Positions 1-6,389 of a stretch of 9,377 nucleotides of DNA are shown one piece after another. The position numbers and the translations under genes are program-made. Each line of letters begins with the position of its first letter. Position 1 is the stretch's first letter. The notes under the pieces were generated by a model. That model saw only the letters and a program-made list of their open reading frames with translations. It did no database searches and was not told where the DNA came from. This DNA is from Caldifarciminota bacterium (GTDB taxonomy: Bacteria; Hydrothermota; E44-bin80): positions 1 to 9,377 of the forward strand of contig JAGMEZ010000476.1 of the NCBI GenBank assembly GCA_023127905.1, written 5' to 3'.

Positions 1-49
1 CAACGGACTCTTAATCCGTGGGTTCGGGGTTCGATTCCCTGGCGGCGTA
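1..49 (+). tRNA. tRNA-Lys (anticodon CTT), 3' part; 5' end outside window
   Basis: Only the part from the anticodon arm onward is present. The anticodon stem ACGGA (3-7) pairs with TCCGT (15-19) around the seven-base loop CTCTTAA (8-14), which places CTT at 10-12, so it reads the lysine codon AAG. A five-base variable region (20-24) is followed by the T arm: stem CGGGG (25-29) with CCCTG (37-41), one G-T pair, and loop TTCGATT. GCGGCGT (42-48) is the 3' acceptor strand and A49 the discriminator. CCA is not encoded, so it must be added by the CCA-adding enzyme. A run of six T (50-55) follows directly and may help end transcription. Confidence 0.93.
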
Positions 50-156
50 TTTTTTCTCTACAGGGACTTTAAGAGACCTTAAGAGATAGTCACTGCAACA
101 TCTGGATTGCTTCAAAGGTCATTAAGGATGCGTATTCGCATACTCAGCGTCGATGA

Positions 157-174
157 CTTTGCGATCTCTGCGGT
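157..174 (+). repeat. Degenerate end of the CTCTGTG-type intergenic repeat
   Basis: CTTTGCGATCTCTGCGGT matches the right-hand repeat end at 6331-6348 (CTCTGTGTTCTCTGTGGT) at 14 of 18 positions by eye. Three of the four differences are transitions. It is followed by GTGAAAAA-like sequence, as the other copy is followed by A-rich sequence. No matching left end is clear upstream, so this looks like a decayed or partial copy. The rest of the 50-235 spacer contains a short palindrome, ATGCG-tatt-CGCAT (128-141), and the doubled octamer TTAAGAGA near 70-86. I see no gene there. Confidence 0.45.
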
Positions 175-197
175 GAAAAAATTCCATTTTAAATTAT

Positions 198-226
198 TTG
201 ACAAAGGAAAAAAAGTATGATAGATA
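198..226 (+). promoter_or_regulatory. Possible promoter for the udg-dnaB-mla operon
   Basis: A perfect -35 hexamer TTGACA lies at 198-203. At a 17-bp spacing the -10 position reads TAGATA (221-226), which is weak. A better -10 match, TATGAT (216-221), is only 12 bp away from the -35. Either -10 would put the transcript start within roughly ten bases of the ATG at 236. There is no Shine-Dalgarno sequence in the usual place for that ATG. An AAAGGA (203-208) is placed instead to serve an ATG at 217 that opens an 8-codon reading frame. Confidence 0.4.
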
Positions 227-235
227 TTTATATCT

Positions 236-913
236 ATGAATAATAGATATCAGAAAGCAGAGATACTTGATATGTTAAAGAATACACTTCAGGGATATAT
301 CAATTTAGGTATTATAGAAGCAGAATGTGGTGCTCGTCCCTCAAATAAAATGTTACTTCAGGAGTTGGAGAATGAAGTCTTAGAGTGTAGAAAATGTCCC
401 CTATACGAGGGAAAGAAGCACTATGTTTTTGGAGAAGGAAGTCCAGATGCTTCTCTAATGTTTGTTGGTGAGGCTCCTGGTTATTATGAAGACGTGGAAG
501 GAAAACCTTTTATTGGTAAAGCCGGACAGTTGTTAACGAAAATAATAGAGGCGATGGGACTTAAAAGAGAGGATGTTTACATTGGGAATATCTTGAAGTG
601 CAGACCACCGAAAAACAGGAATCCGCAAGAAGACGAGATAGAGGCCTGTTTTCCTTATCTTAACAAGCAAATTGAGATCATAAAACCTGAGGTAATTTGT
701 GCACTTGGTAAATTTGCTGCACAAACACTCGCAAGAACTAATATTTCTATTTCCAATCTCAGGGGGAAGTTATTCTATTATAGAGGGATAAAGGTTGTTC
801 CGACATTCCATCCAAGTTACCTGTTGAGAAATTCAAAAGGTAAAAGACAGACCTGGGAGGATATGAAATACATTTTGAAAATCCTTGGAAGGGAGATTGA
901 AAAGAATGGATGA
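236..913 (+). CDS. Uracil-DNA glycosylase, family 4 (Fe-S type)
   Basis: This enzyme removes uracil from DNA as the first step of base-excision repair after cytosine deamination. The 225-residue protein shows the family-4 pattern. The active-site motif GEAPG is at residues 78-82, followed by EGKPFIGKAGQLL. The second motif HPSYLLR is at 192-198. Four cysteines (51, 54, 122, 138) are spaced as the known 4Fe-4S ligands. The stretch CRPPKNRNP after Cys122 is also typical. The length is normal for the family, with about 45 extra residues before the first Fe-S cysteine. The ATG at 236 was chosen because a stop lies in frame at 221 and no other start codon intervenes. It begins the five-gene overlapping run, and its last 8 bases overlap dnaB. 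Family assignment is very secure; the exact start is less so because no ribosome binding site precedes it. Confidence 0.95.
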   Translation: MNNRYQKAEILDMLKNTLQGYINLGIIEAECGARPSNKMLLQELENEVLECRKCPLYEGKKHYVFGEGSPDASLMFVGEAPGYYEDVEGKPFIGKAGQLLTKIIEAMGLKREDVYIGNILKCRPPKNRNPQEDEIEACFPYLNKQIEIIKPEVICALGKFAAQTLARTNISISNLRGKLFYYRGIKVVPTFHPSYLLRNSKGKRQTWEDMKYILKILGREIEKNG

Positions 914-2273
914 GAAAAAAGAACTGCTCAGGACACCACCTCAATCCCTCGATGCAGAGGCAGCAGTTCTGGGTTCCATGCTGTCAGACCAGGAAGCTTG
1001 TAATGCTGTTCTTTCAATAATTACCAATGACGAAGCCTTTTATTCACCAGTTCACAGGACAATTTTAAATGCAATTGTTGTGTTGGAAAAAAACAATATT
1101 CCTGTTGATATTGTAACTATATCTGATGAGTTGAAAAAGAGGGAGCAGCTTAGCGAGGTTGGCGGTCTTGATTATCTCCAGAGGCTCGTGGAATCAGTTG
1201 TTTCAACGGCAAACGTTCAGTATTATGCGAAAATAGTTCTTGAAAAATATGTTTTGAGAAAGCTTATCAGCGTTTCAAATCAGATTATTCAGCAAAGTTA
1301 TGAGGAGTCATACGGAGTTGATGAGTTACTTGATATGGCTGAACAGTTAATATTCAATATCCATTATTCAGGAAAGAAACAGGACCTTGTCCAGGTTAAG
1401 GATATTCTGAGTGATACTGTAGAAAAGATTGATGAATTAACAAAGCACAAAACCCATATAACTGGAGTTGAATCAGGAATAAGAAGACTTGATGATATGA
1501 CAGGGGGGTTTCAAAAATCAGATTTTATAATTATCGCTGGAAGACCGTCAATGGGTAAGACCGCCTTTGCACTTGACATTGCTCTCCATACATCGATTGA
1601 CAGGAATATCCCTGTCGGGTTTTTTAGCCTTGAAATGTCGCAAGAGCAGCTTGTTCAGAGGATGCTTGCAATGAAGGCACGTGTTGATTTGAAGAACTTA
1701 AGAAGAGGTTTTCTTACTAATGAAGGATGGGTGAGTCTCACACGTGCGGCGGGTAAGCTGCATGAGGCTCCTCTATACATCGATGATTCTGCCCGACTTA
1801 CGCACCTTGAACTAAGGGCAAAGGCTCGAAGATTAAAGTCAAGGATTGATGTTGGTATTATCTTTATTGATTACTTACAACTTCTGGATGTTTCCGGAAT
1901 GGGAAGATCAGCAGAGAGCAGACAACAAGAAGTTACGATTATTTCCCGTTCGCTCAAAGCGCTTTCAAAAGAACTTAAAATTCCAGTTGTTGCACTTTCA
2001 CAACTTTCGAGAGCCCATACACAACGTGCATTCCAGAAACCACTCCTTTCAGACCTTAGAGAATCGGGTGCAATTGAGCAGGATGCGGATGTTGTTATTT
2101 TTCTATTTAGGAAACTTGAGTCGGATGCTGAAGAAGAAAGGAATACTGCTGAGATTATCATAAGAAAACAGAGGAACGGTCCTACCGGTACTGTTAAGGT
2201 AACGTTTGTCGATAAATTTGCGACCTTTGAGGATATGGAATGGCAAAATGCTGAACAAGCGGGGGGGGCTTAA
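906..2273 (+). CDS. dnaB: Replicative DNA helicase DnaB
   Basis: This is the hexameric helicase that unwinds the replication fork. From the ATG at 906 the protein is 455 residues, the usual size, with no intein. The N-terminal domain opens with PPQSLDAEAAVLGSML (about 11-26). The C-terminal RecA-like ATPase has Walker A GRPSMGKT (212-219), the SLEMS segment with the catalytic glutamate (243), Walker B FIDYLQL (320-326), SQLSR (365-369), the LRESGAIEQDADVV segment (384-397) and the arginine-finger region RKQRNGP (420-426). I prefer ATG 906 to the in-frame TTG at 885: GGAAGGGAG (887-895) sits 10 bases before it, and the seven extra residues do not resemble DnaB. The start lies inside the glycosylase gene, and the stop shares one base with mlaE, so translation of the three is probably coupled. 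A G8 tract encodes part of the C-terminal AGGA tail. Confidence 0.97.
   Translation: MDEKKELLRTPPQSLDAEAAVLGSMLSDQEACNAVLSIITNDEAFYSPVHRTILNAIVVLEKNNIPVDIVTISDELKKREQLSEVGGLDYLQRLVESVVSTANVQYYAKIVLEKYVLRKLISVSNQIIQQSYEESYGVDELLDMAEQLIFNIHYSGKKQDLVQVKDILSDTVEKIDELTKHKTHITGVESGIRRLDDMTGGFQKSDFIIIAGRPSMGKTAFALDIALHTSIDRNIPVGFFSLEMSQEQLVQRMLAMKARVDLKNLRRGFLTNEGWVSLTRAAGKLHEAPLYIDDSARLTHLELRAKARRLKSRIDVGIIFIDYLQLLDVSGMGRSAESRQQEVTIISRSLKALSKELKIPVVALSQLSRAHTQRAFQKPLLSDLRESGAIEQDADVVIFLFRKLESDAEEERNTAEIIIRKQRNGPTGTVKVTFVDKFATFEDMEWQNAEQAGGA
2261..2268 (+). promoter_or_regulatory. G8 tract acting as ribosome binding site for mlaE
   Basis: Eight consecutive G lie four bases before the mlaE ATG, inside the last codons of dnaB. 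No AGGAGG-type site is present. A G run can pair with the CCUCC of 16S rRNA if one G-U pair is allowed, so the tract is the best candidate for the mlaE ribosome binding site. It is also a slippage-prone homopolymer. Confidence 0.45.
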
Positions 2274-3025
2274 TGATTGCAGGTGCAATAAAGTCATTCC
2301 TTGTCTATATAGGTGGGGTTATCGTTGTTCTCGCTGATGGGTTTAAAAACTTTCACAAAATCCCCAAAAGCTATAAATTAATTTTAAACCAGATGCTCAC
2401 TATGGGCATATCTTCCCTTCCTATCGTTATTGTTGTATCTATATTTGCTGGAATGGTTACCGGTTTCCAGGCAGCTTTTCAAACAAAAGGTTTTGTTCCG
2501 GAGTTATATGTGGGAATGGGAGTTGCCAAGGCGGTGATGATAGAATTGGGTCCTATGTTGACGGGGCTTATTGTTGCAGGGAGGGTAAGCTCTTCCATTG
2601 CAGCAGAACTGGGTACGATGCGCGTTACCGAACAGATTGATGCATTTGAAATAATGGGGATCGACCCCGGTAGATTCCTTATTATGCCGCGAATTCTTTC
2701 CGGGATTATCATTCTACCCGTTCTTACCATTATTGCCGAGGTTATTATGATACTCGGCGGACTCTTAGTTTCAGTATGGGGGTTGGATATGTCTTTCTAT
2801 ATTTACCTTAGGGGTGTAAGAACTAATTTTATTCCGATTACGCTCTGGGGTGGACTTATCAAGTCTGTCGTATTCGGTCTTATTGTGGGTCTTATGGGCT
2901 GTTATCACGGATTTCATGCAAAGGGTGGTGCTGAAGGAGTAGGGAAAGCGACAACAAGAGCAGTTGTTTCTTCTATGGTTCTCATACTTGTATTTGATTA
3001 TCTGATTGCAAGGTTGGTGTTCTGA
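2273..3025 (+). CDS. mlaE: MlaE-family ABC permease (phospholipid / MCE transport)
   Basis: This is the inner-membrane permease subunit of an Mla-type lipid transporter, which moves phospholipids between the inner and outer membranes. The 250-residue length is typical. The family signature is clear: ELGPMLTGLIVAGRVSSSIA (residues 91-110) continuing into AELGTMRVTEQIDA, followed by MGIDPGRFLIMPRI. Hydrophobic segments lie near residues 45-65, 93-110, 140-168, 190-208 and 230-248. The N-terminal region (about 1-40) is amphipathic, as in the interface helix of MlaE proteins. The gene begins on the last base of the dnaB stop (TAATG) and ends sharing one base with mlaF (TGATG). Specificity for phospholipid is inferred from the family. 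Confidence 0.95.
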   Translation: MIAGAIKSFLVYIGGVIVVLADGFKNFHKIPKSYKLILNQMLTMGISSLPIVIVVSIFAGMVTGFQAAFQTKGFVPELYVGMGVAKAVMIELGPMLTGLIVAGRVSSSIAAELGTMRVTEQIDAFEIMGIDPGRFLIMPRILSGIIILPVLTIIAEVIMILGGLLVSVWGLDMSFYIYLRGVRTNFIPITLWGGLIKSVVFGLIVGLMGCYHGFHAKGGAEGVGKATTRAVVSSMVLILVFDYLIARLVF

Positions 3026-3774
3026 TGATATTAATAAAAGGTCTATGGAAAAGCTTTGCAGATAACGAAGTTATCAGGGGACTGGATCTGGATATAGGTG
3101 AGGGCGAAACCATTGTTGTAATTGGACAGAGTGGATGTGGAAAGAGTGTCCTTTTGAAAACAATAGTGGGACTTATTATTCCGGATTCAGGAGAGGTTGT
3201 GATAGACAATGTTTCGTTGAATAATGTATCAAAGCGAAATCTTTACGAGATAAGAAAGAAGATTGGAATGGTTTTTCAAAGCTCTGCGCTCTTTGATTCC
3301 CTTAGTGTATGGGAAAATGTTGGTCTTGGTTTGATTGAGCATTCCAGGATTCCCCTGAGGGAGATTCGAAGGATTACCCGTGAGAAACTCAAACTCGTTG
3401 GTCTCACAGATGTTGAGGAAAAGTATCCAGCAGAACTCTCAGGAGGGATGAAGAAAAGGGTTGGGATCGCGCGGGCAATTGCGATGAATCCAAAATTTGT
3501 ATTTTATGATGAGCCAACAACGGGACTCGATCCCATAATAGCGGATAGAATAAACAATCTGATACTTGAGTTACAGAAAAAACTCAAGATAATAACAATT
3601 GCCGTTACGCATGATATGAAAAGTGCGTATAGGATTGCTGATAGAATCGCAATGTTATACGATGGAAGGATTATTTTTGATGGATCCCCTGAAGAGATAC
3701 AGAACACAGATAATCCTTATGTGCAGCAATTTATTAAAGGTGAAGAAAAGGGGCCAATTACTGGAGGAACCTGA
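3025..3774 (+). CDS. mlaF: MlaF-family ABC transporter ATP-binding protein
   Basis: This is the ATPase that powers the MlaE permease at the cytoplasmic face. All nucleotide-binding motifs are present in the 249-residue protein: Walker A GQSGCGKS (34-41), Q-loop MVFQSSALFDSL (Gln85), ABC signature LSGGM (138-142), Walker B FVFYDEP (158-164), D-loop TGLDP (166-170) and the switch His196 in THDM. The FQSSALFDSL segment and the LSGGMKKRV signature are characteristic of the MlaF branch within ABC ATPases. The gene overlaps both neighbours by one base, as expected for subunits made in fixed ratio. The C-terminal tail (235-249) is short. No mlaB (STAS regulator) gene follows, so that partner is either absent or encoded elsewhere. 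Confidence 0.96.
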   Translation: MILIKGLWKSFADNEVIRGLDLDIGEGETIVVIGQSGCGKSVLLKTIVGLIIPDSGEVVIDNVSLNNVSKRNLYEIRKKIGMVFQSSALFDSLSVWENVGLGLIEHSRIPLREIRRITREKLKLVGLTDVEEKYPAELSGGMKKRVGIARAIAMNPKFVFYDEPTTGLDPIIADRINNLILELQKKLKIITIAVTHDMKSAYRIADRIAMLYDGRIIFDGSPEEIQNTDNPYVQQFIKGEEKGPITGGT

Positions 3775-4568
3775 TGAAGGTAAAAAATCTTGAACTAAAA
3801 GTCGGAATCTTTATTGTACTCAGTGTGGTTATTTTAATCTTTGGCTATTTATGGATTAAGCGGGCAAGAATAGGAAGCAAGGGTTATACGATAACGGTGA
3901 ATTTCAATGATGCAACGGGTTTAAAAAGGGGAGATCCTATATGGGTGCTTGGTGTGCAGAAAGGCAAGGTTCTTTCTATTGAACTTCAGGGAAATAAGGT
4001 TTCTACACGTTGCTATCTGGAAATTGATGTGGTCTTGAAAAAAGATGCAAAAGCCTCTATTAAGGATGTTGCGTTGATTAGCGGGACTAAATTTATTGAA
4101 TTAAAATTGGGTGAAGATGAGGAACTTTTTGATACTTCAAAACCGCTTAAAGGGAAAGGTTCCCCCTCCTTTTCTCTTGGAGAATTGGGTGGAATTCTTG
4201 AACCGATACGAGAGATTGCTGAAAAAATCAGCAGTGGAGATATTGAAGAAACCCTCGAGAATATAAATATTGTATCCCGGGAGCTCGCAGCGTTAGTAAA
4301 GGAGAACAGGTTAGGAATAAAGAGGACGGTTAAGAAAGTTGAGAAGGATCTGGATAAAATAATTGCTATAACTGATAAACTCGATGAGAACCTTGATCTT
4401 CTCTTTCGGGTGCTTGAGGATATAAACAAAGGAAAGGGAACGTTGGGTAAACTTGCGAAAGATGAAAAATTATATAATGAGGTTGAGGCAACTTTAAAGG
4501 AGACAAAGGCTCTTATAAAGGATATTAAGGAAAACCCGAAGAAATACATTAGTATTCGAGTATTCTAA
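3774..4568 (+). CDS. mlaD: MlaD-family MCE-domain substrate-binding protein
   Basis: This is the membrane-anchored MCE-domain subunit that forms the periplasmic lipid channel above MlaE. Of its 264 residues, 10-27 form a single transmembrane anchor (VGIFIVLSVVILIFGYLW). The MCE domain covers about 37-115, with the conserved ATGLKRGDPIWVLGVQKGKV (47-66) and ALISGTKFIELKLG (100-113). A long helical region (about 140-254) follows, ending in GKGTLGKLAKDEKLYNEV and the usual tail DIKENPKKYISIRVF. It is longer than the roughly 183-residue E. coli MlaD because of these helices, as is common outside the Proteobacteria. GGAGG lies just before the ATG at 3774, and the start overlaps the mlaF stop. It ends the operon; no mlaC-like gene follows. 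Confidence 0.94.
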   Translation: MKVKNLELKVGIFIVLSVVILIFGYLWIKRARIGSKGYTITVNFNDATGLKRGDPIWVLGVQKGKVLSIELQGNKVSTRCYLEIDVVLKKDAKASIKDVALISGTKFIELKLGEDEELFDTSKPLKGKGSPSFSLGELGGILEPIREIAEKISSGDIEETLENINIVSRELAALVKENRLGIKRTVKKVEKDLDKIIAITDKLDENLDLLFRVLEDINKGKGTLGKLAKDEKLYNEVEATLKETKALIKDIKENPKKYISIRVF

Positions 4569-4578
4569 CTATTCAGTG

Positions 4579-4618
4579 TTTAATTGGTTTGATTGGTTTA
4601 ATTTGTTGGATTGGTTTG
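4579..4618 (+). repeat. 9-bp tandem repeat (about 4.4 copies) upstream of radA
   Basis: Four consecutive 9-mers read TTTAATTGG (4579-4587), TTTGATTGG (4588-4596), TTTAATTTG (4597-4605) and TTGGATTGG (4606-4614), then a partial TTTG (4615-4618). The consensus is TTTRATTGG. It lies between the mlaD stop and the radA -10 box, and its last bases reach where the -35 region of the radA promoter would be. Confidence 0.8.
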
Positions 4619-4647
4619 TAAACAGAACGAACTAAAAAAGGTATAAT
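4616..4647 (+). promoter_or_regulatory. radA promoter with perfect TATAAT -10 box
   Basis: TATAAT lies at 4642-4647. The only -35 resemblance is TTGTAA (4616-4621) at a 20-bp spacing, so the -35 is poor. A start seven bases after the -10 would fall near 4654, three or four bases before the radA ATG at 4658. The nearest purine-rich stretch, AAAAAGG (4635-4641), is too far upstream to be a ribosome binding site. The transcript may therefore be leaderless. Confidence 0.6.
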
Positions 4648-4657
4648 ATTCACTACA

Positions 4658-6010
4658 ATGAAGAAGAAGAAAGAATCAGCATTTGTTTGTCAGGAATGTG
4701 GTTACTCTTTGCTAAAATGGATGGGTAGGTGCCCAAATTGCGGCGTTTGGAACAGTTTTGTAGAAGAGAAGGTTATTAGTGCAAAAAAGAGGAAGGTTCC
4801 CTCATCTTCCCCTGTTAAACTTAGCGAGATTGAAAGTAGTGAGTATGCCCGATGGAGTACAAATATTGCTGAATTTGACAGGGTTCTTGGCGGGGGTATT
4901 GTACCAGGAACCATTATTCTGATAGGCGGTGAACCAGGGATAGGTAAATCTACGCTTCTTATAAAGATTGCATCCAATCTTTCTGAGAAAGGTATGGGGG
5001 TTCTTTATGTATCAGGAGAAGAATCGTCGTATCAGATTGGGCTTCGGGTAAAAAGACTGGGTTTAAGAACAGAAAATCTTTTTTTCCTCTCAGAAACTGC
5101 TGTGGAGAACATAACTGAAGCCGTGAAGAAGGTCAACCCTTCTATTCTTATTGTGGATTCAATCCAGACGATGTTTGATACAGACATTGGGTCTTCACCT
5201 GGTTCTGTAAGCCAGGTAAAGGAATGTACCACGCAACTTACAAGAGTGGCAAAAGAGGGGAATATTACCATTTTCCTTGTTGGGCATGTTACAAAAGTTG
5301 GAATGATTGCTGGACCAAGGACTCTCGAACATATGGTCGATACCGTACTTTATTTAGAAGGCGATAGAACGCAATCTTTTAGAATACTCCGTGCTGTGAA
5401 AAATAGATTTGGATCGATTAATGAGATTGGTGTTTTTGAGATGACAAAAGATGGACTTATTGAAGTAAAAAATCCCTCAATGATGTTCATTGATGAAAGA
5501 ACATTCAATACATCCGGTTCTGTTGTCGTTTCTACTATTGAGGGAACGAGACCCATTCTTGCAGAGGTTCAAGCACTTGTTTCTCCAACAAGATACCCGA
5601 TGCCTCAACGTATTATTGCAGGAAGCGATTATAAGAGGTTTTCGATTCTTCTCGCAGTTCTTGAAAGGAGAGCAGGTTATAACCTCGGAGGTTTTGATGT
5701 TTTTTGTAATGTTGTAGGAGGACTTAAACTCCTTGATCCCTCCTGTGATCTTGGGATTTTGGTGGCAGTTGCTTCAAATTTTGATGACCGTCCCTGTGAT
5801 AATAAAACTGTTGTGATTGGTGAGGTAGGTCTTGCAGGTGAAGTGAGACCGGTATCGCAGATAGATAGAAGGGTTAAAGAGGCGGAAAGGTTGGGATTTA
5901 CTCGATGTATTATTCCTGCTGGAAACAAGAAGGGTTTACTGCAGAAAAAAATAAAAACGATTAGTGCAATGAGTCTGAAAGAGGCAATTGAGAAATCAAA
6001 TTTGCACTAA
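4658..6010 (+). CDS. radA: DNA repair protein RadA (Sms), branch-migration ATPase
   Basis: RadA is a DnaB-like helicase that drives branch migration during recombination and DNA repair. The 450-residue protein is full length. It has an N-terminal zinc finger with Cys11, Cys14, Cys25 and Cys28 (CQECG and CPNCG). The RecA-like ATPase has Walker A GGEPGIGKST (90-99) and Walker B ILIVDSIQT (163-171). The RadA-specific KNRFGS motif is at 248-253. The C-terminal Lon-protease-like domain (about 280-450) includes GEVGLAGEVRPV (388-399). The ATG at 4658 is supported by the fit of the zinc finger to the N-terminus. The gene has its own promoter and is separated from the mla genes by 89 bases. In many bacteria radA is followed by disA; here it is followed by repeat sequence. 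Confidence 0.97.
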   Translation: MKKKKESAFVCQECGYSLLKWMGRCPNCGVWNSFVEEKVISAKKRKVPSSSPVKLSEIESSEYARWSTNIAEFDRVLGGGIVPGTIILIGGEPGIGKSTLLIKIASNLSEKGMGVLYVSGEESSYQIGLRVKRLGLRTENLFFLSETAVENITEAVKKVNPSILIVDSIQTMFDTDIGSSPGSVSQVKECTTQLTRVAKEGNITIFLVGHVTKVGMIAGPRTLEHMVDTVLYLEGDRTQSFRILRAVKNRFGSINEIGVFEMTKDGLIEVKNPSMMFIDERTFNTSGSVVVSTIEGTRPILAEVQALVSPTRYPMPQRIIAGSDYKRFSILLAVLERRAGYNLGGFDVFCNVVGGLKLLDPSCDLGILVAVASNFDDRPCDNKTVVIGEVGLAGEVRPVSQIDRRVKEAERLGFTRCIIPAGNKKGLLQKKIKTISAMSLKEAIEKSNLH

Positions 6011-6054
6011 TAGAATGGGTAGTGGGAAAAAAAGTATGAAAGAATATGAAAGAA

Positions 6055-6348
6055 ACCACAGAGGTCACAGAGAAAATAATATCTCTGTGTTCTCAAAAAA
6101 AACATAAAAGACAAAAGGTGAAAATAATGACAGCTAAAAGAAATCTTAATAAATTGATACAAAGTGAAGAAATAAGGAAAAGGATTTTAGGAAATACTTT
6201 TCCGAAACACAGAAGTATTCGAGCTTTCAGCATAGAGAAGTTAGGAGAAAAGCTTGAAATAGGAAACACATTTGAGTTCACAGAGGGGGGAGGGAGGGAA
6301 ATGTTTCATAATTTGTTGAAATTAAACAACCTCTGTGTTCTCTGTGGT
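6055..6348 (+). repeat. Composite CACAGAG/CTCTGTG inverted-repeat element filling the radA downstream spacer
   Basis: The left end ACCACAGAGGTCACAGAG (6055-6072) and the reverse complement of the right end (6331-6348) match at 16 of 18 positions by eye. Inside, CTCTGTGTTCTC occurs twice as a perfect 12-base direct repeat (6083-6094 and 6331-6342) bracketing 236 bases. The left part is a palindrome by itself (CACAGAG 6066-6072, CTCTGTG 6083-6089). A further partial unit, TTCACAGAGG, lies at 6278-6287, followed by a G-rich run to 6298. One view is that a single palindromic unit of about 60 bases was interrupted by the 236-base segment; recombination between two units is equally possible. A long open frame crosses the region, but its C-terminus is repeat sequence, and I do not treat it as a gene. 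Confidence 0.7.
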
Positions 6349-6389
6349 AAAGTTTTTCACAGAATCATAAAATGAATAGGGAGTAAAAA

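Noticed and set aside
885..906. Longer DnaB N-terminus from the TTG at 885
   Set aside because: The seven extra residues do not resemble DnaB, and the ATG at 906 has a well-placed GGAAGGGAG.
4013..4549. Long minus-strand open frame opposite mlaD (178 codons)
   Set aside because: The mlaD product is clearly real on the + strand, and the opposite frame is Ser/Phe-rich, as expected for the complement of Lys/Glu-rich codons.
6055..6348. CRISPR array made of CACAGAG units
   Set aside because: The units are few, inverted and unevenly spaced, with no constant-length spacers and no cas genes nearby.
6046..6375. Open frame of 109 codons between radA and the PIN/TRAM gene, with an internal ATG at 6127 preceded by AAGGTG
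   Set aside because: Both ends of the frame are made of the CACAGAG/CTCTGTG repeat, the product has no family I recognise, and it contains low-complexity Lys-rich and Gly-rich stretches from the repeat spacer. A small gene starting at 6127 cannot be fully excluded, but the sequence does not support one.
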